Source of the DNA: an uncultured Dysgonomonas sp.
GTDB lineage: Bacteria; Bacteroidota; Bacteroidia; Bacteroidales; Dysgonomonadaceae
NCBI GenBank assembly: GCA_900556485.1
Contig: USOX01000024.1
Location: 1 to 43,033, forward strand
DNA length: 43,033 nucleotides
Direction: 5' to 3'
Shown: one piece after another, positions 19,587 to 27,451 of the stretch
How the letters are laid out: each line of letters begins with the position of its first letter
Numbering within the stretch: position 1 is the stretch's first letter
The notes under the pieces: model-generated
Databases searched by the model: none
The model's input: the letters and a program-made list of their open reading frames with translations, nothing else
Told to the model about the DNA's origin: nothing
Translations under genes and position numbers: made by a program

Positions 19587-20532
19587 CGTTTTGTAGATTT
19601 GGTATTATTTGGTTAAACGTATCTCCCGTAGCATTCTCAATGATTTCTGAGAGACCCGGAACCAGAGAATAATAATATTTGGTACTTTCAACATTAGTAT
19701 GTCCCATACTTTTGCTTAATGATAAAAGTTTCATATGAGTCGTTAATCCCTGACCAATCCAACCATTAATGTTTTCCACCGCATAATGATGTCTCAATTC
19801 ATAAGCTATTGTTGCTGCATTATTGCTTTCATACCAGCATTTTCTAAAAATACGGGTTACCCAGCTACCAGGATAACCCTTATTTGACTTTGTAGGAAAA
19901 AAGAAAACTCTATTGGGAATTATTTTTGATATGGCGACATCGTACTTTTTCATTAAATCCAGCATCGTATCGTGAAGTACAACAAAATGCTGATTATAGC
20001 CTTTGGAGAATCTAATGTTGACAATTCCATTCTCCAAGTCTATATCTTCTTTACGCAATAGTCTCGCTTCAGTAGTTCGCATTCCACTACTATATAATAG
20101 TCGGAAGAAAACAGGGACTGTGATTTTTTGTATTTTCCCGATCAATCCATATTTAGCATTGATAGAATCACATGAGTGAAAGAAATTTTGTAGTTCCGCT
20201 ACTGTAAAAGCATGCGGTATATAGGTTCTTGAAGTGGAACGGGGCGCTGCTGGTATCTGAATATTTATCAGTCCTCTGGCCCTGGCATAACGCAAAAAAC
20301 TAAGAACAGGATATATTCTTGAAATACAAGAATTAGAGTTTTCTGTATCCCTTCTTTTACACCATTGGTCAACCATTGTTTGGGAAAGTTCTTTTGCGGC
20401 AGGGTATTCCTTTTCACAATAACGTTCAAAATGGCGAACATTCAACAAATAACTGATGCTATCACGACCAGAGGCCTTTCTGTAGGCAACGTAACCAGCA
20501 AGGATGTCTGATAAAAAGGATTTAAATTCCAT
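19567..20532 (-). CDS. ritB: Tyrosine recombinase, second of a RIT trio
   Basis: A 321-aa tyrosine recombinase. The catalytic domain shows Arg in SSGMRTTEARLL, the box II segment AYELRHHYA, His in SMGHTNVE and Tyr in the TKYYYSL region. Box II reads YELR, so the first His of HxxR is replaced by Tyr, a variation seen in some tyrosine recombinases. It overlaps the upstream recombinase by 11 bp and the downstream one by 20 bp. Role assignment follows the trio arrangement. Confidence 0.8.
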   Translation of the reverse strand: MEFKSFLSDILAGYVAYRKASGRDSISYLLNVRHFERYCEKEYPAAKELSQTMVDQWCKRRDTENSNSCISRIYPVLSFLRYARARGLINIQIPAAPRSTSRTYIPHAFTVAELQNFFHSCDSINAKYGLIGKIQKITVPVFFRLLYSSGMRTTEARLLRKEDIDLENGIVNIRFSKGYNQHFVVLHDTMLDLMKKYDVAISKIIPNRVFFFPTKSNKGYPGSWVTRIFRKCWYESNNAATIAYELRHHYAVENINGWIGQGLTTHMKLLSLSKSMGHTNVESTKYYYSLVPGLSEIIENATGDTFNQIIPNLQNDEESYQ

Positions 20533-21751
20533 TGAACACCTCCTCTTTTACAGGAAAATACTTTATACTTAACGCACATTCTTTCAAATGAATAAAATCA
20601 GCTCCCAGATATGTATTGAGAGATTCCGGAGACTGATGTCCCAATGTTTGACTAATGACAGGTTGTTCCACCCCTTTTTCCAATAGTGATGTTGCTAAAT
20701 GATGCCGGAAAAGATGAAAACCTTTTTTGTCGCACGGATGATTCCGGATGCCTGCTTTCTTCATAATAGTTACACAAATTGCATATAGATTAGGGCTTTG
20801 TAGTTTTCTATATGGAACATTTACAGTTAAAAATACTGTGTTTTCAGACGATTTAGGTCTTTGTCCTGTTATATAGTCGAAAATGGCATTACCCACAATC
20901 GCCCGCAATGGAAGAACCAGTGGCATTCGGGTTTTCTGCTGGGTAATACGGATTAAATCATTCTCCCAGTCAATTTGGTCTAATCTTAGCGCTCCAATAT
21001 CACAACTGCGCAATCCCGTATAAAAAGCCAGCAAACCTATAGCTCTATGTTGCAGTGAGAGGGACGAATCGCTTTCCAACACAAACTTGATTTTTTTGAC
21101 TTCCTCTTTTGTGAGATATTGTATGTTTTTCCTTGTATTCCGTGTTTCAGGCAGATATGATGAGATTTTTGAGCATATTCCCGTCGGATAAAACGGGGCA
21201 CAGATATCAAATACGCGTCTTGTCTCTCTTTTGAAGTGATAACTGTGACAAAGCCTGGCATCGCTGGCGAAAATATCTATCACATTCTTTTCAGTTATAT
21301 CCTCAAGTGAATATATACCTTGATTCTGCAATCGTGATAAAAAAGAACATGCCGAACATTCATAGCTTTTATGATAATGAAAAGGTTTAGCAAATTTCGA
21401 TTTTATCACATTACGATATGTGTCTATAAAGTTTTTGTATTCAACACATAAGCCATCGTAATACGATAGCTTATGTGTATGTGTTGAACCGTCAGGTACT
21501 ACAGATTCTAAAATGAATCGTTTGATAACCAACAACATTTTACGTTTATAATTTAACGTATATCTGTTGGTATATTTTTCGACACACGTTTGATAGATAT
21601 CATCGTATGTTTTCCAGTCATAATTTTTAGATTCCCTCAGAATCCATAGGCTTTCATTCTTAATATGTCTTATATACTGCAGACTGTAATTATGGTCTTC
21701 CATATAAGAAATAAGAAGAGGATACTTGGTTTTTAATTCTTGCAAGTCCAT
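20522..21751 (-). CDS. ritA: Tyrosine recombinase, first of a RIT trio
   Basis: A 409-aa tyrosine recombinase, first gene of the trio and the one next to the element end. Catalytic motifs are Arg in YTGLRSCDIGAL, HxxR in GFHLFRHHLA, His in TLGHQSPE and Tyr in NTYLGAD. The ATG is 136 bp inside the right inverted repeat, and the first 59 codons recur at 4758-4937. The start codon is supported by conservation of the leader and N-terminus in both copies. Confidence 0.85.
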   Translation of the reverse strand: MDLQELKTKYPLLISYMEDHNYSLQYIRHIKNESLWILRESKNYDWKTYDDIYQTCVEKYTNRYTLNYKRKMLLVIKRFILESVVPDGSTHTHKLSYYDGLCVEYKNFIDTYRNVIKSKFAKPFHYHKSYECSACSFLSRLQNQGIYSLEDITEKNVIDIFASDARLCHSYHFKRETRRVFDICAPFYPTGICSKISSYLPETRNTRKNIQYLTKEEVKKIKFVLESDSSLSLQHRAIGLLAFYTGLRSCDIGALRLDQIDWENDLIRITQQKTRMPLVLPLRAIVGNAIFDYITGQRPKSSENTVFLTVNVPYRKLQSPNLYAICVTIMKKAGIRNHPCDKKGFHLFRHHLATSLLEKGVEQPVISQTLGHQSPESLNTYLGADFIHLKECALSIKYFPVKEEVFNGI

Positions 21752-21887
21752 GAGATTTATTTTTATTAAAGTTAAAAACAGACTGGCAAGTTAGATATAA
21801 AATCCAAAGAAATGAAAGTGTAAAATATTAAATATCTGATATATAATCTAATCTGTTTGGATTCTTTTAATATTACGATTTTCCAGT
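21579..21887 (-). repeat. Right copy of the 309-bp inverted repeat
   Basis: Counterpart of 4622-4930 in opposite orientation. It includes the start of the intact ritA gene and its noncoding leader. Just outside, 21888-21907 is a perfect 9+2+9 palindrome (AAATCCAAAAGTTTGGATTT) that reuses the AATCCAAA/TTTGGATT words found inside the repeat, so it probably belongs to the recombinase binding site. Confidence 0.9.
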
Positions 21888-21909
21888 AAATCCAAAAGTT
21901 TGGATTTAA

Positions 21910-21965
21910 TGGAAAGGATAAAGAATGATCCTGCATTGGCTCATTTATTACAGCAGGGAGAATAG
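21910..21965 (+). pseudogene. mobC: Detached 3' end of mobC
   Basis: Reads in the mobC phase as ELE-equivalent bases and then RIKNDPALAHLLQQGE plus a stop. Joined to 4629 through the shared TGGAAA it gives an unbroken 669-codon mobC ending ADELERIKNDPALAHLLQQG plus a final Glu. A strong terminator follows 16 bp later, as expected for the true gene end. The reconstruction is inferred from frame and sequence continuity. Confidence 0.75.
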
Positions 21966-21981
21966 AATCTTAGTATACATT

Positions 21982-22012
21982 AGTATAGGGAATTTTGTTC
22001 CCTATACTTTTA
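21982..22012. terminator. Terminator after the original mobC end
   Basis: Perfect 11-bp stem (21982-21992 with 21998-22008), 5-nt loop and a following TTTTA tract. It also overlaps the stop of the convergent minus-strand gene, so it may serve both directions. Confidence 0.85.
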
Positions 22013-22222
22013 TGATAATCTACGAGTAATATTTAGTAACCTTGTATGCAATTTGAATTCAGTTTCTCTTACTTCACTATATGCAGGTATAACTTCAGGC
22101 TTTATACCCTCTTCATGTGCTTTCAATTCCATTTGGTCAATATCTTCTCTAACAAAGTCCAATGCAGCTTTCAAATCTGCAATCGAAAGTTCATCCATAA
22201 AATAATCGTCTTTTAAATTCAT
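22010..22222 (-). CDS. Small hypothetical protein next to AbiTii
   Basis: A 70-aa acidic, probably all-helical protein (SIADLKAALDFVREDIDQME) with no family I recognise. It lies 13 bp after the AbiTii-domain gene on the same strand and its stop is within the mobC terminator. Its position suggests a partner or antidote of the AbiTii protein, but nothing in its sequence proves that. Confidence 0.5.
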   Translation of the reverse strand: MNLKDDYFMDELSIADLKAALDFVREDIDQMELKAHEEGIKPEVIPAYSEVRETEFKLHTRLLNITRRLS

Positions 22223-22235
22223 AATATACTAATGA

Positions 22236-23183
22236 TTAAATTCCAAATAAAAATTTGCTAATAAGACTTCCAGCAACAGAGCTTATAGCTCCCAACCCAA
22301 GTTGTTTGCCTTTTTCCCAGTATTTCATTGTTACTTTTTTTAGCCACCCTTTTACTCCGTCTCCAAATTCTTGTTTTTCAACATCTGTATTGTCATCCTT
22401 AACTATATCTTCCAATTCTTTGATGTCTTCTTCTTCAATCCCTATTTGCGAAAGGGTTTGCCTTAACTGGTCAAAATTTCCTTTCTGAATAACTGTATTT
22501 TGAGAAATGGTGTTATTATCCCCTGTATTTACTAAGTTTCCATCTCCGATATTTGTAATATTGTTCTGTGTCATATAATTATGAATTATTTGATTAATAT
22601 CTTCCTTTTTTCTTATTATCTCTTCAATTTCAACTTCATATCCCATCTCATTTTCTAAAGTTAAAGTTAAATCCAAAGCGTGATTCCTAACTTTCATAAT
22701 AACATCTTTATACGCTTTGGTACTTACAAGAATATGAGCATTGTATAAAGAATACCCCATTGCTGTATGATTGTATTCTTTAATATATTTCATGACAAAA
22801 GCACTAATTTCAGCAGGCAATGCCAAAGTGACACTATCATCTTTCTTATATGCAAAATCTTCTACTATCGAAATATTTTGATTGATTTCTATTTTTGTTA
22901 CAAAATCGCGTAATTCTGGAGGAAAATTAAATGTCGGAATAGTTTGGTTTTCCATATTATAATATCCATTCGACAAAGAGCCTTTTAGAAGTCCGCCCGT
23001 TTTTCTATATTCAGGTAATTCCTCGTCTTTATCATATCCGTTCAATTCCTTGTTTACCCAATTTAACAACTCCTCATTCTTAATTCTTGCTCCAAGCAAT
23101 TTTAATTTATATAATCCATTGGTTAGTGATTCTTTCTCATCTGCCAATAAATTTGTTATTTCAGTTAAAATGTTCATTTCCAT
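22236..23183 (-). CDS. AbiTii-domain protein (predicted abortive-infection type)
   Basis: A 315-aa protein whose N-terminus (KLLGARIKNEELLNWVNKEL, residues 28-47, then NGY) is the signature of the AbiTii domain, which has been linked to abortive infection loci. After about residue 200 comes a Gly/Asn-rich segment (NITNIGDGNLVNTGDNNT) of the kind seen as a linker before effector regions in such proteins. The C-terminus has a Gly/Ala-rich hydrophobic stretch (GLGAISSVAGSLISKFLFGI) that could insert in a membrane. A TATATTTG -7 element lies at 23198-23205 (minus strand). Anti-phage function is predicted only. Confidence 0.65.
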   Translation of the reverse strand: MEMNILTEITNLLADEKESLTNGLYKLKLLGARIKNEELLNWVNKELNGYDKDEELPEYRKTGGLLKGSLSNGYYNMENQTIPTFNFPPELRDFVTKIEINQNISIVEDFAYKKDDSVTLALPAEISAFVMKYIKEYNHTAMGYSLYNAHILVSTKAYKDVIMKVRNHALDLTLTLENEMGYEVEIEEIIRKKEDINQIIHNYMTQNNITNIGDGNLVNTGDNNTISQNTVIQKGNFDQLRQTLSQIGIEEEDIKELEDIVKDDNTDVEKQEFGDGVKGWLKKVTMKYWEKGKQLGLGAISSVAGSLISKFLFGI

Positions 23184-23270
23184 ATGTATTTAGACTGCAA
23201 ATATACGAAACGATCTTGATATAATTAATTTTTAATGCTGCACATTGTGGAGATAAGACGAAGCAACAAC

Positions 23271-23305
23271 GCCACATACTGCCAAACCGAAGCCACATAC
23301 TGCCA
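23271..23305 (+). promoter_or_regulatory. Paired 14-bp direct repeat upstream of the DUF3945-topB operon
   Basis: GCCACATACTGCCA at 23271-23284 and again at 23292-23305, 21 bp apart. A -7-like TACTTTTA follows 39 bp later (23344-23351) and the ATG 88 bp later. The same geometry is found at 30030-30152, so the pair sits where an activator could bind upstream of the promoter. Confidence 0.7.
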
Positions 23306-23353
23306 CCTACACAAAAAACGACTGTCAGCCTGCTGATTACCGCTACTTTTATT

Positions 23354-23373
23354 CTGCATTAATATTGATGCAG
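23354..23373 (+). promoter_or_regulatory. Leader hairpin CTGCAT-N8-ATGCAG
   Basis: Six-base inverted arms around 8 nt, followed by AACAAAA, 20 bp before the DUF3945 gene start. An almost identical hairpin with the same offset lies at 30113-30132, so the leader is conserved between the two operons. It may affect translation or mark the transcript start. Confidence 0.5.
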
Positions 23374-23392
23374 AACAAAAAACAGTTTAATC

Positions 23393-24886
23393 ATGGATGA
23401 AAAATTAAATCCGAAAGACAAAGTTCTCCTGATGCGAGATGAAGGAGAAGGCAACAAACTCAAAGTAGTGAAAGGCATTGACAAGAAAGGAAACATTGAT
23501 GCCATAGATCCCATGAAGGCGAAACAGACCGATTTTATCAAAATTGACAAACACGCCGATCCTATCGAAAACTTTTTCAAAAACTTTTTTAATCAGGCAA
23601 AGAACCCGTCGCATACAGGCTTTTATGCAGTTACGGTTGATATGCTTGATAAAGTTCTATCGCTTAGTGATAAGGAGTTGGAAAAGTTTCGTATTGATCC
23701 GAGAGATTACCTGAATAAAGAACAGGAGCAATCAACAAAGGAAACTCAAAAAGAAGTCGTAACCGAAAAAAAAGAAGAAAAAATGGATGCAACAACCGAG
23801 CAAAAGACCGAATTTAAGCAATTCGACACAAACCGTATTCCTGAAAGTGAATATCAGAAATACGGTATCAAGCCCGAAAATTTGGAGGGCGAACTCAAAG
23901 CCATGAGTTACGGATACAAATCCCCACACTTGGTAGATATTAACCCCCAAATAGAGGGTGTGGACTATCCGATGAAAGCCCGTCTGTCATTGGAAGAACA
24001 GCCGGACGGCAGCCTGAAATTTACTCCACATCCATACCAACAGCAGGTAGATTTGGAGAAACCGTTTCAGGGTATTATGCTCCCGAACGATGTAAAGGAA
24101 AACTTATTGGCGACGGGTAACAGTGGTCGTGTGGTCGAACTGGAACCAAGACCGGGCGAAAAAGTACCATCGCTTATTTCTATTGACAAGCTAACCAACC
24201 GTTTGGAAGCCGTACCACTTGATAAACTTACAGTTTCCCAAAACCTAAAAGGTGTTGAGTTGTCTCCTGAACAACAACAGGCACTAAAAGAGGGAAAGAA
24301 AGTATTAGTCGAGGGCATGACCTCTAAAAACACAATCGGTACAGATAATCCCCGAAAGTTTGATGCTTACGTTCAGTTCAATGCTGCCAAAGGCGGTTAT
24401 GATTTTTCCTATGACGGATTAGACCGCAATAAGTACCAACAGAACAATAAACAGGAACAAAATCAAAATGGGGAGCAACAGAACCAAGTCCGTATTCCAA
24501 AGAAACTATTGGGGGTAGATCTTACCGAAGACCAACAGAGCAGATTGCGGGATAATAAAGCTGTCTATGTTCAGGGTATGGTAAAGGACGGAAAGGGCGA
24601 GCCTTTCAATGCTTATGTAAAGGTTAATAATGAAAAAGGCAAACTGGATTTTTTCAAATGGAATCCTGACAAAGCGAAGAAACAGGGTGCGGAAGTAACT
24701 CCTGCCAACGAAAGCAAAACGCAGGTAGCGGTCAATTCACAGGGTAAAACCAATGAAGCGACCAAACATTCAAATGAGCCTTTGAAACAAGGTCAGCAAA
24801 AGCCTACCGAGAATCAGGATAAAGAGCAGAAGCAACAGCAAACCGCTAAAAAGCCTGTAAAGAAGTCCACAGGACACAAAATGTAA
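23393..24886 (+). CDS. DUF4099/DUF3945-domain conjugative-element protein
   Basis: A 497-aa protein typical of Bacteroidales conjugative elements, usually encoded directly before topoisomerase III as here. A charged N-terminal part is followed by a DUF4099-like region (QFDTNRIPESEYQKYGIKPE). Two DUF3945-type units then appear, around LKGVELSPEQQQALKEGKKV and LLGVDLTEDQQSRLRDNKAV; each ends in a conserved FDAYVQFN/FNAYVKVN strand. The tail is Gln/Lys-rich and disordered. The biochemical role is unknown. Its operon is probably driven by the repeat-controlled promoter upstream. Confidence 0.8.
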   Translation: MDEKLNPKDKVLLMRDEGEGNKLKVVKGIDKKGNIDAIDPMKAKQTDFIKIDKHADPIENFFKNFFNQAKNPSHTGFYAVTVDMLDKVLSLSDKELEKFRIDPRDYLNKEQEQSTKETQKEVVTEKKEEKMDATTEQKTEFKQFDTNRIPESEYQKYGIKPENLEGELKAMSYGYKSPHLVDINPQIEGVDYPMKARLSLEEQPDGSLKFTPHPYQQQVDLEKPFQGIMLPNDVKENLLATGNSGRVVELEPRPGEKVPSLISIDKLTNRLEAVPLDKLTVSQNLKGVELSPEQQQALKEGKKVLVEGMTSKNTIGTDNPRKFDAYVQFNAAKGGYDFSYDGLDRNKYQQNNKQEQNQNGEQQNQVRIPKKLLGVDLTEDQQSRLRDNKAVYVQGMVKDGKGEPFNAYVKVNNEKGKLDFFKWNPDKAKKQGAEVTPANESKTQVAVNSQGKTNEATKHSNEPLKQGQQKPTENQDKEQKQQQTAKKPVKKSTGHKM

Positions 24887-24915
24887 TATCAACCACTAAA
24901 AAAATCCAATAGTAA

Positions 24916-27006
24916 ATGAAAGTAATAATTGCAGAAAAGCCAAGCGTAGCCCGTGATATAGCGGCTATCGTTGGTGCGAGTAACCGCAAAGACGGTTATT
25001 TGGAAGGTAACGGATATGCCGTTACGTGGGCATTCGGCCACCTCATAGGGTTGGCAATGCCACAGGATTATGGTATCACAGGATTTCAGGCTGAAAACCT
25101 GCCGATACTTCCCACAGAATTTAAGTTGCTGCCCCGTCAGGTAAAGGACGGTAAGGAATACAAACCCGATCCGGGTACGATGAAACAACTTAAAGTTATC
25201 AAAGAGTTATTTAATAAATGTGAGCGTATCGTGGTTGCGACTGATGCGGGACGAGAAGGAGAATTAATATTCAGATACATATTTGATTATCTTGAATGTA
25301 CCAAACCTTTCGACCGCCTTTGGATAAGTTCTCTCACGGATCAGGCTATCCGCAAAGGTTTGGAGAATATACGTCCGGGAAAAGAATACGACAACCTGTA
25401 TCGTTCGGCAAAAGCCCGGAGCCAAGCCGATTGGGTTGTCGGGATAAACGCTTCACAAGCCCTTTCTATTTCTGCCGGGTACGGGGTATGGTCGTTAGGA
25501 CGGGTACAAACGCCCACACTTGCCATAATATGCAGCCGATACCTCGAAAATACAGAGTTCAAACCGCAAACCTATTTTCAGGTAAAACTTCATACGGCAA
25601 AAGATGCAACCCAGTTCGCCGCTATTTCCACAGAACGATTTGGCACAAAGCAGGAAGCAGACGAAATAGTAAACCGTGTCCGTTCCACCGAATCCGTAAA
25701 CGTGATAAGCGTCGAAAAGAAAGAAGCCAATCAGGAGCCGCCTTTGCTCTACGACCTTACCACATTGCAGAAAGAAGCGAATAGCCGTCATAGTTTTTCG
25801 GCAGACAAAACCCTGTCGGTAGCCCAGTCGCTTTACGAAGCGAAGTTCATTTCCTATCCGAGAACGGGAAGCCGCTATATTTCCGATGATGTTTTTGCCG
25901 AGATACCTGCCCTTATCGGTCAGCTATCCGGTTATGCTTCATTCGGCAGTTACGCAAAAACATTGTCAGGAGCAAGCCTGAACAGACGTTCTGTAAACGA
26001 TAAAAAAGTTACCGACCACCATGCCCTGATTATCACGGAAAATATGCCGAACGATATTTCAGCCGACCAACGTATCATATATGATATGATTGTAGCCCGT
26101 ATGTTGGAAGCCTTTTCAGGTAAATGCACCAAAGAGAATACAAGCATTTCTTTGGTTGCTTCGGGCATTTCGTTTTCGGTCAAAGGCAGTATTATTCTTA
26201 TTCCCGGTTGGCGTGCCGTATTGAACGCTCCCGATGAAGAAAAAGGCGAAGACGATGCTCCGGCACTCCCGTCTTTATCTAATGGCGATGTACTTCCCGT
26301 TAATGGAACGGATTTATTGGAGAAACAAACCAAGCCCCGCCCGTTACATACGGAAAGTAGTCTGCTTTCTTCTATGGAAACCTGCGGTAAAGATCTTACC
26401 AACGAGGAAGAACGGGAAGCAATCAAAGAATCAGGTATTGGAACACCTGCCACCCGTGCCAGTATCATAGAGACACTGTTTTCCCGTGAATATATTCAGC
26501 GTGAAAAGAAATCTCTTGTTCCTACCAATAAAGGATTGGTTGTCTATTTGGCTGTCCGTAACAAAAAAATTGCCGATATCAGCATGACAGGCGAATGGGA
26601 AAACGCTTTGAATAAAATAGCAGAGGGGAAAATGGATGCCGATACGTTCCACAAGGGTATTGAAGTATATGCAGCACAAATAACGACTGAATTACTGGAA
26701 AGTAAAATCGAAGGGGGTAATCAGCGTGAGAGCTGCTCATGTCCTAAATGCAAAAACGGTCAGGTCGTTTTCTTTCAGAAGGTAGCCAAGTGTAATAAGG
26801 AAGATTGCGGATTAACCGTGTTCCGGAACAAGTCGGGCAAAGACCTGACCGATGGACAACTCAAAGACCTGCTTACCAAAGGTAAAACGGGAACTATCAA
26901 AGGTTTTAAGAGTAAAGAAAACAAGCCTTTCGATGCTGCCGTAGCTTTTGATGCAGAGTATAAAGTAGTATTTCAATTTGATAATTCTAAAAAGAAAAAA
27001 AGATGA
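24916..27006 (+). CDS. topB: Type IA DNA topoisomerase III
   Basis: A 696-aa topoisomerase III, related in kind to the Exc protein of CTnDOT. Toprim motifs are IIAEKPSVARDI at the start and VVATDAGREGELIFR near residue 110. The active-site Tyr is in FISYPRTGSRYIS, about residue 314. A Cys4 zinc finger (CPKCKNGQ...CNKEDCG) closes the C-terminus. It relaxes or decatenates single-stranded DNA and is thought to help excision or transfer of such elements. It overlaps the next gene by 4 bp (ATGA). Confidence 0.9.
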   Translation: MKVIIAEKPSVARDIAAIVGASNRKDGYLEGNGYAVTWAFGHLIGLAMPQDYGITGFQAENLPILPTEFKLLPRQVKDGKEYKPDPGTMKQLKVIKELFNKCERIVVATDAGREGELIFRYIFDYLECTKPFDRLWISSLTDQAIRKGLENIRPGKEYDNLYRSAKARSQADWVVGINASQALSISAGYGVWSLGRVQTPTLAIICSRYLENTEFKPQTYFQVKLHTAKDATQFAAISTERFGTKQEADEIVNRVRSTESVNVISVEKKEANQEPPLLYDLTTLQKEANSRHSFSADKTLSVAQSLYEAKFISYPRTGSRYISDDVFAEIPALIGQLSGYASFGSYAKTLSGASLNRRSVNDKKVTDHHALIITENMPNDISADQRIIYDMIVARMLEAFSGKCTKENTSISLVASGISFSVKGSIILIPGWRAVLNAPDEEKGEDDAPALPSLSNGDVLPVNGTDLLEKQTKPRPLHTESSLLSSMETCGKDLTNEEEREAIKESGIGTPATRASIIETLFSREYIQREKKSLVPTNKGLVVYLAVRNKKIADISMTGEWENALNKIAEGKMDADTFHKGIEVYAAQITTELLESKIEGGNQRESCSCPKCKNGQVVFFQKVAKCNKEDCGLTVFRNKSGKDLTDGQLKDLLTKGKTGTIKGFKSKENKPFDAAVAFDAEYKVVFQFDNSKKKKR

Positions 27007-27323
27007 AAATAAAAATCAATGCCGATTTTAGCAAATTCGATAAGATAGCAAAAGACGATGAATACCTGAGCAAGTTATTCATATCCTTTAGCGAATATTT
27101 GGAAGATAATACGTTCTTCTATCAGAAATGTCCCCGATTATATGATTATGTAGATGTTGAAGATATACTGCGTGAATGGGCTGACAAAACGTATAAAGAA
27201 TCAGCGAATAGTATATTTAACAAACTGTTTCGAGTTTTGGAAACCGATTTAGAAGTTAGACAAATCTGCCATAGCCGAGAGTACATAAGTATATACTGTA
27301 CAGATAATCCCAATCAAGAATAA
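27003..27323 (+). CDS. Small hypothetical protein coupled to topB
   Basis: A 106-aa protein (MKIKINADFSKFDKIAKDDE) starting on the topB stop (ATGA overlap), so translation is coupled. It is acidic, probably helical, with no recognised domain. Being the last gene of the DUF3945-topB operon, it is likely a backbone gene of the conjugative element. Function unknown. Confidence 0.7.
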   Translation: MKIKINADFSKFDKIAKDDEYLSKLFISFSEYLEDNTFFYQKCPRLYDYVDVEDILREWADKTYKESANSIFNKLFRVLETDLEVRQICHSREYISIYCTDNPNQE

Positions 27324-27386
27324 AACTGCTATCTTTGCCACTAAGAAAGTTCATACGCCACAGGTTTGATGAGAAATTGTTAAATC

Positions 27387-27443
27387 AGGTGCTATTGAAT
27401 TTTTTTAGTGGTGGCACTGGGGAGGGATACCCCAGTGCCTTTT
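27387..27443. repeat. Hairpin repeat, copy 1
   Basis: 57 bp, nearly identical to 28461-28515. It contains the stem GGCACTGGGG...CCCCAGTGCC (10 bp) followed on the plus strand by TTTT. It sits between the convergent topB operon and the unknown 331-aa gene and can act as a terminator for the plus-strand operon. Confidence 0.85.
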
Positions 27444-27451
27444 GCTTATTT

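Larger units (their letters stand above)
4630..21909. mobile_element. RIT-like composite element carrying a copper resistance island
   Basis: A 17.3-kb insertion in mobC. TGGAAA occurs at both edges (4624-4629 and 21910-21915), and joining the flanks through one copy restores the mobC frame. Near both ends lies a 309-bp inverted repeat (4622-4930 against 21579-21887, 5 mismatches). The right end has 22 extra bases including the palindrome AAATCCAAAAGTTTGGATTT. At the right are three overlapping tyrosine recombinase genes; at the left is only the first 59 codons of the first one. Between them are copper efflux and oxidase genes. Exact edges could shift by a few bases because ACTGGAAA at 4622-4629 also matches the right repeat. 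RIT classification rests on the recombinase trio. Confidence 0.75.
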
